Part shown: positions 14,504 through 23,281 of the stretch, piece after piece | Position numbering within the stretch: position 1 is the stretch's first letter | How the letters are laid out: the number at the start of each line of letters is the position of its first letter | Assembly (NCBI RefSeq): GCF_013046825.1 | Contig: NZ_CP053187.1 | Location: forward strand, 2,011,001 to 2,075,000 | Direction: 5' to 3' | From: Turicibacter sanguinis | GTDB taxonomy: Bacteria > Bacillota_I > Bacilli_A > MOL361 > Turicibacteraceae | Length of the DNA: 64,000 bases | Notes under the pieces: generated by a model | What the model saw: the letters and a program-made list of their open reading frames with translations, nothing else | What the model was told of the DNA's origin: nothing | Database searches by the model: none | Position numbers and translations under genes: made by a program

Positions 14504-15250
14504 ATGTTAATTGAATCAAATAATAACCCTAAATTTAAAAAATGGGCGAAACTACAACAAAAAAAATATCGATACCAATCTCTTGAGTACATTGTCGAAG
14601 GGGAACACTTAGTTTTAGAAGCTATTAAAATGAATGTCGTGAAAGAAGTCTTAGTTAAAGAAGGAACAACTCTTCATTTAAACGAAGATTATCATGCCGT
14701 TTCAAATATTTATCTTTTAAAAGAAAATTTATTCGACCAAATTGCTTCAACCGAAACACCCCAACCGATCATGGCTGTCTGTGAAATGAAAACAATGAAC
14801 ATTAAAAACCAACATCGTTTGCTATTACTTGATCGAGTGCAAGATCCAGGCAACTTAGGAACATTACTAAGAAGTGCGGTCGCATTTGGATTTGATGGAG
14901 TCATTCTTGGAGATGGATGCGTTGATTTATATAATGAGAAAGTGATTCGTTCAACGCAAGGTGCCATTTTTAAATTACCTATTTTGAATCAAAACTTAGA
15001 AGAAGCTGTGACATCATTAAAAGAACAAGGGGTTCGAATTTATGGAACGAGTCTTCAAAATGGTCGTCCTTTAAATGAAATAGAAGAAACGATGAAAATG
15101 GCTTTCATTCTTGGAAATGAAGGAAGTGGCGTTTCAAAAGAGTTATTAAGTTTGACAGATGGAAATATTTTTATTGAAATGAGTGAAAATATTGAATCTT
15201 TGAATGTTTCGATTGCTGGAAGTATTATAATGTATCGTTTTCGTCAATAA
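14504..15250 (+). CDS. TrmH/SpoU-family RNA 2'-O-ribose methyltransferase
   Basis: SAM-dependent SPOUT enzyme, likely a 23S rRNA or tRNA Gm methylase (Bacillus YsgA type), 248 aa. The N-terminal substrate-binding domain (about 1-95) is followed by the SPOUT knot with motif 1 DPGNLGTLLRSA (catalytic Arg), motif 2 LGNEGSGVSKE and motif 3 ESLNVSIAGSIIMYRFR. GGTGATGAG precedes the ATG. Monocistronic, between the SASP cluster and the rimP operon. The target nucleotide cannot be told from sequence. Confidence 0.9.
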   Translation: MLIESNNNPKFKKWAKLQQKKYRYQSLEYIVEGEHLVLEAIKMNVVKEVLVKEGTTLHLNEDYHAVSNIYLLKENLFDQIASTETPQPIMAVCEMKTMNIKNQHRLLLLDRVQDPGNLGTLLRSAVAFGFDGVILGDGCVDLYNEKVIRSTQGAIFKLPILNQNLEEAVTSLKEQGVRIYGTSLQNGRPLNEIEETMKMAFILGNEGSGVSKELLSLTDGNIFIEMSENIESLNVSIAGSIIMYRFRQ

Positions 15251-15306
15251 TAAGGGTGAATGTTTCCCATACTAAATAGTGAACAACACAATTATTCATC
15301 ATATAC

Positions 15307-15335
15307 TTTACTCTCGATATAAATTGTGTTACAAT
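15307..15335 (+). promoter_or_regulatory. Promoter of the rimP-nusA-infB operon
   Basis: TTTACT (15307-15312), 17-bp spacer, TACAAT (15330-15335). Confidence 0.55.
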
Positions 15336-15358
15336 ATTTTCACATAGTATTGCGTGTA

Positions 15359-15385
15359 AGAGTGGGGCTTCCCACTCTTTTGTAT
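15359..15385 (+). promoter_or_regulatory. Terminator-like leader hairpin before rimP
   Basis: Stem AAGAGTGGG / CCCACTCTT with a short GCTT loop and a T-rich tail, lying inside the 5' leader after the promoter. Similar hairpins precede nusA operons in many Firmicutes and may allow attenuation by NusA; here that is inference. Confidence 0.55.
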
Positions 15386-15419
15386 TATGGTCAAAATGTT
15401 TGAAAGCGGTGAAATTCTA

Positions 15420-15887
15420 ATGTCAAATATCGTTGCAAAAACAGAAGAATTAGTTAAACCAATTTGTGAAGCTAATAATGTTGAATTAGTTGATGTTGAG
15501 TATGTAAAAGAAGGTCAAAACTTCTTTTTGCGCGTGTATGTTGATACACCAGAAGGAATCGACATCGATCAATGTGCTGATGTAGCAGAAGCACTAAGCG
15601 AGAAACTAGATCAACATGATTATATTGAAGATGAGTACATGTTAGAGGTTTCATCACCAGGCGCTGAACGTCCTTTAAAAACAAAAGAAGCCGTTGCTGA
15701 ATCAATTGGTGCGTATATTAATGTAAAGACGTATAAAGCAATTGATGGACAAAAAGAGTTTGAAGGACATCTAATAAAATTTGAAGAGGATATTTTAACT
15801 CTTGAAGTTTTAGTGAAAACACGTAAAAAGGTAGTTGAAATACCTTATGATAAAGCTGCGAAGGTTCGTCTTGCGATTAAATTTTAA
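15420..15887 (+). CDS. rimP: Ribosome maturation factor RimP
   Basis: Needed for 30S subunit maturation. From ATG 15420 the protein is 155 aa (MSNIVAKTEELVKPICEAN), the family length. Reading from the upstream in-frame ATG at 15387 would add 11 residues that overlap the leader hairpin tail and lack a ribosome-binding site. Conserved features are the VELVDVEYVKEG strand, the DIDQCADVAEALSEKLD segment and YMLEVSSPGAERPLK. First gene of the nusA operon, 15 nt before nusA. Confidence 0.93.
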   Translation: MSNIVAKTEELVKPICEANNVELVDVEYVKEGQNFFLRVYVDTPEGIDIDQCADVAEALSEKLDQHDYIEDEYMLEVSSPGAERPLKTKEAVAESIGAYINVKTYKAIDGQKEFEGHLIKFEEDILTLEVLVKTRKKVVEIPYDKAAKVRLAIKF

Positions 15888-15902
15888 GGAGGATAAAAAA
15901 GG

Positions 15903-16958
15903 ATGAATACGAAAGAGTTTTTTGCTGCTCTAGAATTACTTGAAAAAGAAAAAGGTATTTCTAAGGATATTATTATTGAGGCATTTGAGCATGCATTAAT
16001 CAGTGCTTATAAAAAGAATTTTAATCAAGCGACAAATGTTAAAGTTGAGATTAACGAAGTCACTGGAACAGTGAAATTATATCAACAAAAAACAGTGGTT
16101 GAAGAAGTGACAAGACCACAAGAACAAATTAGCTTAGATGAAGCAATGCGATTAAATCCACACTATCAAGAAGGGGATATCATCAACTTCGAAGTAACTC
16201 CTAAAGATTTTGGACGTATCGCGACTCAAACAGCTAAACAAGTCGTGAAACAACGTATTCGTCAAGCAGAACGTGATAACTTATTCCAAGAGTTCAAAGA
16301 TCGTGAAGGTGAAATTGTAACTGGAATTGTTGTAAAAGATGATGGGAAACATGTTTTTGTAGACTTAGGAAAAATTGAGGCATTACTTCCAATACGTGAA
16401 ATTATGAATCCAGATGAAATCAAACCAAATTCTCGTATTAAAGTGTACATTAGTAAAATTGAGTCAAAAAATAAAGGACCTGTGGTATATGTATCACGTA
16501 AAGATCCAAACTTAATTAAACGCTTATTTGAATTAGAAGTCCCAGAAATCTATGATGGAACAGTTGAAATTATGTCTGTTGCACGTGATGCTGGAGATCG
16601 TACAAAAATCTGTGTGGCTTCAGAAGATGAAAATGTCGATCCAGTAGGAGCATGTGTAGGTCCATCAGGACAACGTGTTCAAAACATTGTAGACGAGTTA
16701 AACGGTGAGAAAATTGATATCATTCAATTCTCTAAAGATCCAGCTGTATTAGTGGCAAATGCTTTAAGTCCAGCTCAAGTGTCAAAAGTTGTCGTGGATG
16801 AAGCAAAAAAAGCAACAGTTGTCCTTGTTCCAGATAACCAATTATCATTAGCAATTGGTAAGCGTGGACAAAATGCTCGTTTAGCTGCTCAATTAACAGG
16901 ATGGAAAATTGATATCAAACCTGAATCAGAAGCAGATAATTTAGGTATTGAATTATAA
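15903..16958 (+). CDS. nusA: Transcription termination/antitermination factor NusA
   Basis: RNA polymerase-binding elongation factor of 351 aa, without the C-terminal acidic repeats of E. coli NusA. The N-terminal RNAP-binding domain (1 to about 130), S1 domain (about 135-200, GEIVTGIVVKDDGKHVFVDLGKIEALLP) and two KH domains (VGACVGPSGQRVQNIV and SLAIGKRGQNARLAAQLTG) are clear. AAGGAGG precedes the ATG. Second gene of the operon. Confidence 0.97.
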   Translation: MNTKEFFAALELLEKEKGISKDIIIEAFEHALISAYKKNFNQATNVKVEINEVTGTVKLYQQKTVVEEVTRPQEQISLDEAMRLNPHYQEGDIINFEVTPKDFGRIATQTAKQVVKQRIRQAERDNLFQEFKDREGEIVTGIVVKDDGKHVFVDLGKIEALLPIREIMNPDEIKPNSRIKVYISKIESKNKGPVVYVSRKDPNLIKRLFELEVPEIYDGTVEIMSVARDAGDRTKICVASEDENVDPVGACVGPSGQRVQNIVDELNGEKIDIIQFSKDPAVLVANALSPAQVSKVVVDEAKKATVVLVPDNQLSLAIGKRGQNARLAAQLTGWKIDIKPESEADNLGIEL

Positions 16959-16985
16959 TTCTAAATCGCGCAAGGAGGTCGCTCA

Positions 16986-17258
16986 ATGAAACAAAAGAAA
17001 ATCCCTATGCGTAAGTGTGTCATTACAGGTGAACAACAACCGAAAAAAGATTTAATTCGTGTGGTTCGTGGAACCGATGGCGAAGTGTCAGTTGATCCAA
17101 CTGGAAAGAAAAATGGACGTGGTGTTTATCTTCATTTAACACCTGAAGTTGTCGCTTTAGCTAAAAAGAAAAATGTTTTAAGTCGTCATTTAGAAGTTGA
17201 AGTCCCAGAGACTATCTATGAAGAATTAGAGCAATTAGCAGGGAAGCAAATGAAATAG
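16986..17258 (+). CDS. ylxR: YlxR/RnpM RNA-binding protein
   Basis: Small cytoplasmic protein (90 aa), called RnpM in recent Bacillus work because it binds and modulates RNase P. It contains the YlxR signature RKCVITGEQQPKKDLIRVV and GRGVYLHLTPE. AAGGAGG lies before the ATG. It always sits between nusA and the L7Ae-like gene, as here. Confidence 0.92.
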   Translation: MKQKKIPMRKCVITGEQQPKKDLIRVVRGTDGEVSVDPTGKKNGRGVYLHLTPEVVALAKKKNVLSRHLEVEVPETIYEELEQLAGKQMK

Positions 17259-17267
17259 GTGATGTGA

Positions 17268-17570
17268 ATGAATCAACAGTGGTTAAGTTTTCTTGGCTTA
17301 GCATTAAGTGCAGGAGCGGTTATCACAGGTGAACAAATGGTAGTGCAGGCAATTCAAGCTAAAAAAGTGCATTTAGTTATCTTAGCTGAAGATACGTCAG
17401 CTAATACGTTTAAAAAAGTAACGGATAAATGTCGCTTTTATAATGTTGAATGTGTGCAAAAAGCCGACAGCTTAGAATTAGGTCATGCCTTAGGAAAGGA
17501 ATTCCGAAAAGTTGTCGGAATTACCAATCCCAACTTTGCAAAAGCATTAAGTAAGAAAATGAATGCATAA
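17268..17570 (+). CDS. ylxQ: L7Ae-family kink-turn RNA-binding protein YlxQ
   Basis: Hundred-residue ribosomal protein L7Ae/L30e-like protein. The start LGLALSAGAVITGEQMVVQAI and LVILAEDTSANTFKKV match YlxQ. It probably binds kink-turn RNA in ribosomes or RNase P-related particles. It begins 9 nt after ylxR with a GGTGATGTG site. Confidence 0.9.
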   Translation: MNQQWLSFLGLALSAGAVITGEQMVVQAIQAKKVHLVILAEDTSANTFKKVTDKCRFYNVECVQKADSLELGHALGKEFRKVVGITNPNFAKALSKKMNA

Positions 17571-17585
17571 GAGAGAGGTGACATA

Positions 17586-19685
17586 ATGAGGGTTCACGAA
17601 TATGCAAAACAATTTAATGTTTCAAGTAAAGAGGTGTTGCAAGTTTTAGAAGAAAACAACATCTCAGTAAAAAGTCATATGTCAGTGTTAGGAGACGATG
17701 TTATATTGATGCTAGATAAAAATTTTAAAAACGAACAAGGTTCAAAAATCGAAGATGTAAACAACACAGAAAAAGAAACAACAAATGAGACAGACGATTT
17801 ATTTAAATACGATGATTATTTAGAAGTTAACCGTCCAAAAATCACTAAAAAGAAAAAAGGTTCAAATCAAAAGAAAATTAAAAATGAAAAAAGCGATCGT
17901 ATCGCAAACGTTCCAGTTAAAGAAGATGCTGAAGCAAACATTGTTTACTATAGTGAAGATTTAACAGTAGGTGAATTAGCAGAACGTCTTGGAAAATCAA
18001 CTGGAGAAATCGTAAAACAATTATTAATGCTTGGAATGATGGCAACAGTTAACCAAACATTAGATCGTGAAACAGTTGAATTAGTAGCTGAAGAAGCTGG
18101 ATTCGAAGTTAAAGATAAAATCTTTACAGATGTGATTGAATTTGAAAAAATCGTTTTAGAAGATTCAGAAGAAGATTTAGAAAAACGTCCACCAGTTGTG
18201 ACAATCATGGGACACGTTGACCACGGTAAAACAACTTTATTAGATGCGATTCGTAACTCGCGTGTTGTAACTGGAGAAGCTGGAGGAATCACACAACATA
18301 TCGGTGCATACCAAGTAAATCATAATGGAAATGTGATTACATTCTTAGATACACCAGGACATGCTGCCTTCACTTCAATGCGTGCTCGTGGAGCACAAGT
18401 TACAGATATCTGTGTTCTTGTTGTCGCAGCAGATGATGGGGTGATGCCTCAAACAAAAGAAGCAATCGATCATGCAAAAGCAGCTGGAGTTCCAATTATC
18501 GTTGCGGTTAATAAAATGGATAAACCAACAGCGAACCCAGATCGCGTAATGCAAGAATTAACAAACTTCAACTTACTTGCTGAGGAGTGGGGAGGAGATA
18601 CCATCTTCGTTCGTCTTTCAGCATTACAAGGTGAAGGAATTGATGAATTACTTGAAATGATTAACTTAGTATCTGAAATGGCTGAGTTAAAAGCGAATCC
18701 AAAACGTTTAGCGACAGGTACTGTAATCGAAGCGAAACTTGATAAAGGTCGTGGACCAGTTGCAACATTATTAGTTGAAAATGGAACATTACGTATTGGA
18801 GATTCAATCGTTGTAGGTAACACTCATGGACGTGTTCGTGCGATGGTAGATGATTTAAATAAACGTATTGAAGCAGCGGGACCATCAACTCCAGTTGAAA
18901 TTACCGGATTAAATGATGTGCCACAAGCTGGAGATCGCTTCATGGTATTCCCAAGTGAAAAAGAAGCCCGCCAAATTGCAGAACAACGTACAGCTAATGC
19001 TCGTGAACTTGGAAACAAAGCTGGTAAGGCTGTTTCATTAGATGATTTATTCTCTCAAATTCAAGAGGGTGAGTTAAAAGAATTAAACTTAATCATCAAA
19101 GGTGACGTTCAAGGTTCAGTTGAAGCATTAAGCGGTTCATTACAAAAAATTGATGTAGAAGGTGCAAAAATTAACATTATTCGTGCATCAGTTGGAACAA
19201 TTACTGAAACAGATGTAACATTAGCATCAGCTTCAGGAGCAATCATTATTGGATTTAACGTTCGTCCATCAGCAGCAACTCGCCAACAAGCGGCAGCTGA
19301 AGGAGTAGATATTCGCTTACATTCAATTATTTATAAAGTAATTGATGAAATCGAAGCAGCAATGAAAGGTCTTTTAGATCCAGTATTCGAAGAAAAAGTA
19401 ACAGGACAGTTAGAAGTTCGTCAAACATTCAAAGTTTCAAAAGTTGGAACAATTGCAGGATGTTATGTAACGGATGGATCGGTATCTCGTAACGCAAGCG
19501 TACGTGTTATCCGTGATGGAATTGTTGTTTTTGAAGGTGAATTAGGATCATTAAAACGTTTCAAAGATGAAGTTAAAGAAGTTAACTACGGTTACGAGTG
19601 TGGAATTACAATCGACCGTTTCAATGATATCAAAGAAGGAGATATCATCGAAGCTTACGTTATGGAAGAAGTAAAACGCGCTTAG
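17586..19685 (+). CDS. infB: Translation initiation factor IF-2
   Basis: GTPase that brings fMet-tRNA to the 30S subunit and promotes subunit joining; 699 aa. Two IF2N modules are visible (residues 1-50 and about 125-175), separated by a Lys/Asp/Asn-rich linker. The G domain has G1 GHVDHGKTT (209-217), G3 DTPGHAAF and G4 NKMDK, followed by domains II-IV. AGAGAGGTGA precedes the ATG. Encoded 15 nt after ylxQ. Confidence 0.98.
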   Translation: MRVHEYAKQFNVSSKEVLQVLEENNISVKSHMSVLGDDVILMLDKNFKNEQGSKIEDVNNTEKETTNETDDLFKYDDYLEVNRPKITKKKKGSNQKKIKNEKSDRIANVPVKEDAEANIVYYSEDLTVGELAERLGKSTGEIVKQLLMLGMMATVNQTLDRETVELVAEEAGFEVKDKIFTDVIEFEKIVLEDSEEDLEKRPPVVTIMGHVDHGKTTLLDAIRNSRVVTGEAGGITQHIGAYQVNHNGNVITFLDTPGHAAFTSMRARGAQVTDICVLVVAADDGVMPQTKEAIDHAKAAGVPIIVAVNKMDKPTANPDRVMQELTNFNLLAEEWGGDTIFVRLSALQGEGIDELLEMINLVSEMAELKANPKRLATGTVIEAKLDKGRGPVATLLVENGTLRIGDSIVVGNTHGRVRAMVDDLNKRIEAAGPSTPVEITGLNDVPQAGDRFMVFPSEKEARQIAEQRTANARELGNKAGKAVSLDDLFSQIQEGELKELNLIIKGDVQGSVEALSGSLQKIDVEGAKINIIRASVGTITETDVTLASASGAIIIGFNVRPSAATRQQAAAEGVDIRLHSIIYKVIDEIEAAMKGLLDPVFEEKVTGQLEVRQTFKVSKVGTIAGCYVTDGSVSRNASVRVIRDGIVVFEGELGSLKRFKDEVKEVNYGYECGITIDRFNDIKEGDIIEAYVMEEVKRA

Positions 19686-19717
19686 TCATTGTATTTTAGA
19701 TAAAAAGGGTGATTTGG

Positions 19718-20071
19718 ATGTCACGCATTAGAGTGCAGAAAATTTCAAAACAAATCGAACGTGATGTAACTGATATCATCATGAACGAGATTAAAGATAC
19801 AAAAATAGGATTTGTAACAGTTACAGGAGCAGAAGTGACTAATGACTTATCATTCTGTAAAATTTACTATTCAGTCCTTGGTGGAGAAAATCGTCGTGAA
19901 GCTGCGACTAAAGCATTAATTCGCTCAAAAGGATTTATCCGCTCAGAATTAAGTAAACGATTATCAATCCGTAAAGTGCCTGAATTGATTTTTGAAATTG
20001 ATGAATCAATTGAATATGGTAATAAAATTGACACGATGTTAAATGAGTTACGTCGTCAAGGTAAAATGTAG
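19718..20071 (+). CDS. rbfA: 30S ribosome-binding factor RbfA
   Basis: Late 30S maturation factor with a type II KH fold, 117 aa from ATG 19718 (MSRIRVQKISKQIERDVTDI). An in-frame GTG at 19709 overlaps the AAAGGGTGA ribosome-binding site. The conserved DIIMNEIKDTKIGFVTVTG and ELIFEIDESIEYG segments are present. Last gene of the operon, followed by a strong terminator. Confidence 0.95.
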   Translation: MSRIRVQKISKQIERDVTDIIMNEIKDTKIGFVTVTGAEVTNDLSFCKIYYSVLGGENRREAATKALIRSKGFIRSELSKRLSIRKVPELIFEIDESIEYGNKIDTMLNELRRQGKM

Positions 20072-20076
20072 TCATG

Positions 20077-20110
20077 AAAAGGTGCCTTCTTTTAGAAGGC
20101 ACCTTTTTTA
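20077..20110 (+). terminator. Terminator of the rimP-rbfA operon
   Basis: Stem AAAAGGTGCCTTC / GAAGGCACCTTTTT with a 5-nt loop. Confidence 0.95.
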
Positions 20111-20194
20111 TAGTTTAAAACTTAAGATTCCCTTGTTTTCGACATCGAAAAAATGATAAAATAACATGATAACTGACAAAATAGGTGAGAAAAA

Positions 20195-20650
20195 ATGGCG
20201 AAAAAAATAATTATGGGGATTTGTATTAGTATCATTTTAGCAGGATTTAGTTGGTTCTTTATAAATGGAGAATTTGATTCATCTGCTATCACGGTATCAT
20301 CATATGATATAGTAGTCGGAACAGAAGCTGGAGATGTCATTCAGCAAGGTGATACCATTATTAACTTAGCAAGACTAGAAGAATTTTATAAAAATATACG
20401 ACGAGAAATCGATGATGAAATGACGATTGCGATTGTCCATTCTCAACATAACATTGATTTATACGAATTAATCTTTGAGAACAATCAATTGAAGCTTTAT
20501 TATGATATTGCTCAAGATGAACAAGGACGAAAGGAATATAAAATTAAAATCTATCAATCCATTAAAAAGATTTTAAAAGGAAATCAAGTGATTTATAAAT
20601 TAGTAAATGAAAATGAAGAACGTCCGTTTTTAGCTTATAATTTGAAATAA
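20195..20650 (+). CDS. Membrane-anchored DUF4362-like protein
   Basis: Protein of 151 aa with an N-terminal membrane anchor or uncleaved signal (KKIIMGICISIILAGFSWFF). The outside domain GDVIQQGDTIINLARLEEFYKNI followed by IDLYELIFENNQLKLYYDIAQDE resembles DUF4362, a small secreted domain of unknown function common in Bacilli. There is no lipobox Cys. The recognition is from pattern memory and moderate. AATAGGTGAG precedes the ATG. Confidence 0.6.
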   Translation: MAKKIIMGICISIILAGFSWFFINGEFDSSAITVSSYDIVVGTEAGDVIQQGDTIINLARLEEFYKNIRREIDDEMTIAIVHSQHNIDLYELIFENNQLKLYYDIAQDEQGRKEYKIKIYQSIKKILKGNQVIYKLVNENEERPFLAYNLK

Positions 20651-20663
20651 TCATTAACATATT

Positions 20664-20880
20664 CGGAGATATAAGTCCAACTAAGTTTTTCAAACTTAGA
20701 CAATGTTTAGTTTATGCCCCTATTGGTTGAGGATAGCACTTCGTAGGCAGGTATCCCCTATACAATGTCACCCCACCAAAGATGGAAATAAATCGTGTGG
20801 TGGGACCCTATTACCAAAAAGATTTAGCAACTAAGACTCTTAATTTATTTATGAATTATATCTCTATTTCAAGATAGACT
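20664..20880 (+). ncRNA. Candidate structured noncoding RNA between the DUF4362-like gene and uvrC
   Basis: No ORF is seen in this stretch, which is more GC-rich than its surroundings. Visible pairings: CTAAGTTT/AAACTTAG near the 5' end, GGATA/TATCC, and a strong CCCACCA/TGGTGGG hairpin. AAGTC and CTAA at the 5' end can pair with GACTCTT and TTAG near the 3' end, closing a long rod. That architecture resembles 6S RNA, but I cannot recognise the family or a clear promoter. The terminator at 20881 could end it. Confidence 0.4.
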
Positions 20881-20931
20881 AATCCTAGAATCTTTGTTAG
20901 TATAAAAACTATCGAAATCCTAGGATTTTTT
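20881..20931 (+). terminator. Intrinsic terminator before uvrC
   Basis: AATCCTAG (20881-20888) pairs with CTAGGATT (20920-20927), followed by a T-run; the loop is long and itself partly paired. Confidence 0.6.
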
Positions 20932-20956
20932 AGTAGAATTAAAAGGTGGGACCTGA

Positions 20957-22738
20957 ATGAATCAATTAATTAAAGATAAGTTAGCCATCCTTCCGATGAA
21001 TCCTGGTTGTTATTTGATGAAAGACGCCAAAGGACAAGTCATCTATGTTGGAAAAGCGAAACGTTTAAAAAATCGCGTTAAATCTTATTTTATTGGAACT
21101 CATAATGGGAAGACAGCACGATTAGTTCGTGAAATTGTCGATTTTGAATACATTATTACCTCTAGTGAACTCGAAGCCCTAGTTCTTGAAATCAATCTGA
21201 TTAAAAAATATGATCCAAAGTACAATATCATGTTGACGGACGATAAACATTATCCGTATATTAAAATTACAAACGAGGTCCATCCTCGCCTAGTGACAAC
21301 CCGTAAAATTAAAAAAGATGGAGGTAAATACTTTGGTCCATATCCCAATGCTCGTGCCGCGAATGAAACCATTCGGTTATTAAATAAATTATATCCGTTA
21401 CGAAAATGCCATACGATTCCTCAAAAGGTTTGTTTATATTATCATATTCATCAATGTTTAGCACCTTGTGAATTTAAGATAACACCAGAAGACTACAAAC
21501 CGTATATTGAACAAATTACACGTTTTTTAAAAGGTGATTATTCCGATGTTAAAAAAGATTTAGTGAGTCGAATGGAAGAAGCAGCTGAAAAGTTAGAATT
21601 TGAGCGAGCGAAAGAATACCGAGATTTAATCGCGAACATTGAAGCGACCGTTGAGAAACAAAAAATGACGATGAATGATTTTATTGATCGAGATGTGTTT
21701 GGATATTATACGATGAATGGATTAATTTGTGTCCAAGTTTTCTTCATTCGTCAAGGAAAGGTCATTGAACGTGAAGTGTCTATTTTTGATGGCATTGAAG
21801 ATACAGAGGAAGCTGTTTTAACGTTTATCGGTCGCTTTTATCAAGGCAATAATTTAAAACCGAAAGAAATTTTTATTCCAGCAACACTCAATCAAGAGTT
21901 ATTAAGTCAATTATTAGATATCAAAGTCATTGTTCCAAAAATTGGTGATAAAAAAGAATTAGTTGAACTAGCCATGAAAAATGCTGAAATGGCATTAAGT
22001 GAAAAACTCCAATTAATTGAAAAACAAGAAGAGAGAACCTTAAAAGCAGTTGAACGGTTAGGAGAAGTGTTAAATATTCCAACACCACATCGAATTGAAG
22101 CATTCGATAACTCCCATCATCAGGGGATGGATGCCGTCTCAGCGATGGTTGTGTTTACAGATGGACGCCCGGATAAAAAACAATACCGAAAATATAAAAT
22201 TCAAACAACATCGGATGGAGATGACTATCAAGCAATGCGAGAAGTCATTTATCGCCGTTATTTTAAAGTATTAAATGAAGATTTGCCAGCCCCAGATTTA
22301 ATTGTTATTGATGGTGGAAAGGGACAAGTGGCTATTGCACAAGAGGTTCTCTCTTCCTTAAATATGACCATCCCCGTCGTTGGACTGGTTAAAGATGAGA
22401 AACATAGAACATCATTCTTACTAGATGGGCGTGATATGGAAGAAATAAAACTTCCGACACGTTCAAATGTCTTCCAACTTTTAACGCGTATTCAAGATGA
22501 AGTCCATCGCTTTGTCATTGGATTTCATCATCAGTCGGCTCAAAAGCGAACGCTAACGTCTATTTTAGATGAAATTCCAGGTGTTGGGCCGAAACGTAAA
22601 CGATTATTAATTCAAAATTTTGGAACACTTGAACGAATGGTCGAAGCAGATGAACAAGAGTATTTAAAACTTGGCTTTCCTGCTGAAGTCATCCGTAGAA
22701 TTAAGACGTTTATCGCCGAAGAAATACAGAAAAAATAG
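20957..22738 (+). CDS. uvrC: Excinuclease ABC subunit C
   Basis: Makes both incisions in nucleotide excision repair with UvrA and UvrB. The 593-aa protein has a GIY-YIG nuclease (about 12-92, NPGCYLMKDAKGQVIYVGKA), a UVR motif (about 200-235) that binds UvrB, an RNase H-like 5' nuclease (EAFDNSHHQGMDAVSAMVV, LIVIDGGKGQV) and a C-terminal helix-hairpin-helix pair (LDEIPGVGPKRKRLLIQNFG). AGGTGGGACC precedes the ATG. Monocistronic. Confidence 0.97.
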   Translation: MNQLIKDKLAILPMNPGCYLMKDAKGQVIYVGKAKRLKNRVKSYFIGTHNGKTARLVREIVDFEYIITSSELEALVLEINLIKKYDPKYNIMLTDDKHYPYIKITNEVHPRLVTTRKIKKDGGKYFGPYPNARAANETIRLLNKLYPLRKCHTIPQKVCLYYHIHQCLAPCEFKITPEDYKPYIEQITRFLKGDYSDVKKDLVSRMEEAAEKLEFERAKEYRDLIANIEATVEKQKMTMNDFIDRDVFGYYTMNGLICVQVFFIRQGKVIEREVSIFDGIEDTEEAVLTFIGRFYQGNNLKPKEIFIPATLNQELLSQLLDIKVIVPKIGDKKELVELAMKNAEMALSEKLQLIEKQEERTLKAVERLGEVLNIPTPHRIEAFDNSHHQGMDAVSAMVVFTDGRPDKKQYRKYKIQTTSDGDDYQAMREVIYRRYFKVLNEDLPAPDLIVIDGGKGQVAIAQEVLSSLNMTIPVVGLVKDEKHRTSFLLDGRDMEEIKLPTRSNVFQLLTRIQDEVHRFVIGFHHQSAQKRTLTSILDEIPGVGPKRKRLLIQNFGTLERMVEADEQEYLKLGFPAEVIRRIKTFIAEEIQKK

Positions 22739-22763
22739 TCACTTGGACCACTCAATTTATATC

Positions 22764-22790
22764 ACTATTCCCCTACAAAAACATAAGATA
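22764..22790 (+). promoter_or_regulatory. Sigma-K-like promoter of gerE
   Basis: AC (22764-22765), 16-bp spacer, CATAAGATA (22782-22790), a full match to CATAnnnTA. gerE is sigma-K-dependent in Bacillus, and the six YjcZ-like genes at 60-61.7 kb carry the same geometry. Confidence 0.6.
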
Positions 22791-22850
22791 TACTAGATAC
22801 AGGCTCACTTAAGAGCCGTATCGCTCGAGGATAATGACTACCTCAAAAGA

Positions 22851-23078
22851 ATGGGGGTAGAAAGGTTGAACAAAGGTCAGTCAATTTTAACTAAACGTGA
22901 ACAAGAAATTTTCAATTTACTTGTTAGAAATATGACAACAAGTGAAATTGCTGAAGAATTGAAAATCAGTGAAAAAACAGTTAGAAATCATATCTCAAAT
23001 GTTATTCTAAAATTAAATGTCAAAGGACGCTCACAGGCCATTATTGAGCTTTTGAAATTGGGTGTCATTGAGTTATAA
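22851..23078 (+). CDS. gerE: Late mother-cell regulator GerE
   Basis: LuxR-type HTH protein that activates or represses late sigma-K-dependent spore coat genes. At 70-75 aa it is HTH only, like Bacillus GerE, and very similar in sequence: LTKREQEIFNLLV, TSEIAEELKISEKTVRNHISN and VKGRSQAIIELLKLG. The start is unclear: ATG 22851 lacks a good ribosome-binding site, whereas TTG 22866 lies 7 nt after GGGGGT; that start would give 70 aa. It is near gerM and rph as in Bacillus, and has a sigma-K-like promoter. Confidence 0.93.
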   Translation: MGVERLNKGQSILTKREQEIFNLLVRNMTTSEIAEELKISEKTVRNHISNVILKLNVKGRSQAIIELLKLGVIEL

Positions 23079-23111
23079 AAAATCACCACCAGCTACTGGT
23101 GGTGATTTTCA
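23078..23111 (+). terminator. Terminator after gerE
   Basis: AAAATCACCACCAG / CTGGTGGTGATTTT stem with a CTA loop. Confidence 0.9.
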
Positions 23112-23281
23112 TTACCACTAAAATAGATGGATTATCATTCACTTCCTTTAAAAAGGTTTGAACGCGAGTAGATTAAAGCCAAAAAGTGTATTATAATAAA
23201 AGGGAATAGAGAAATCACGCTAAGTGATAACAATATCATATTTTTCTAAGATGATGAATTTGTTTGATGGAAGTGGTAATC

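Noticed and set aside
18470..18823. Long antisense frames inside infB (and similar ones in adhE, nusA, rdgB, the HAD gene and ftsW)
   Set aside because: They mirror the codon pattern of the true gene on the other strand and have no start signals.
20780..20830. T-box antiterminator (GGTGGGACC resembles the T-box motif)
   Set aside because: No specifier loop, and the motif differs from TGGNACCGCG; uvrC is not an amino-acid gene.
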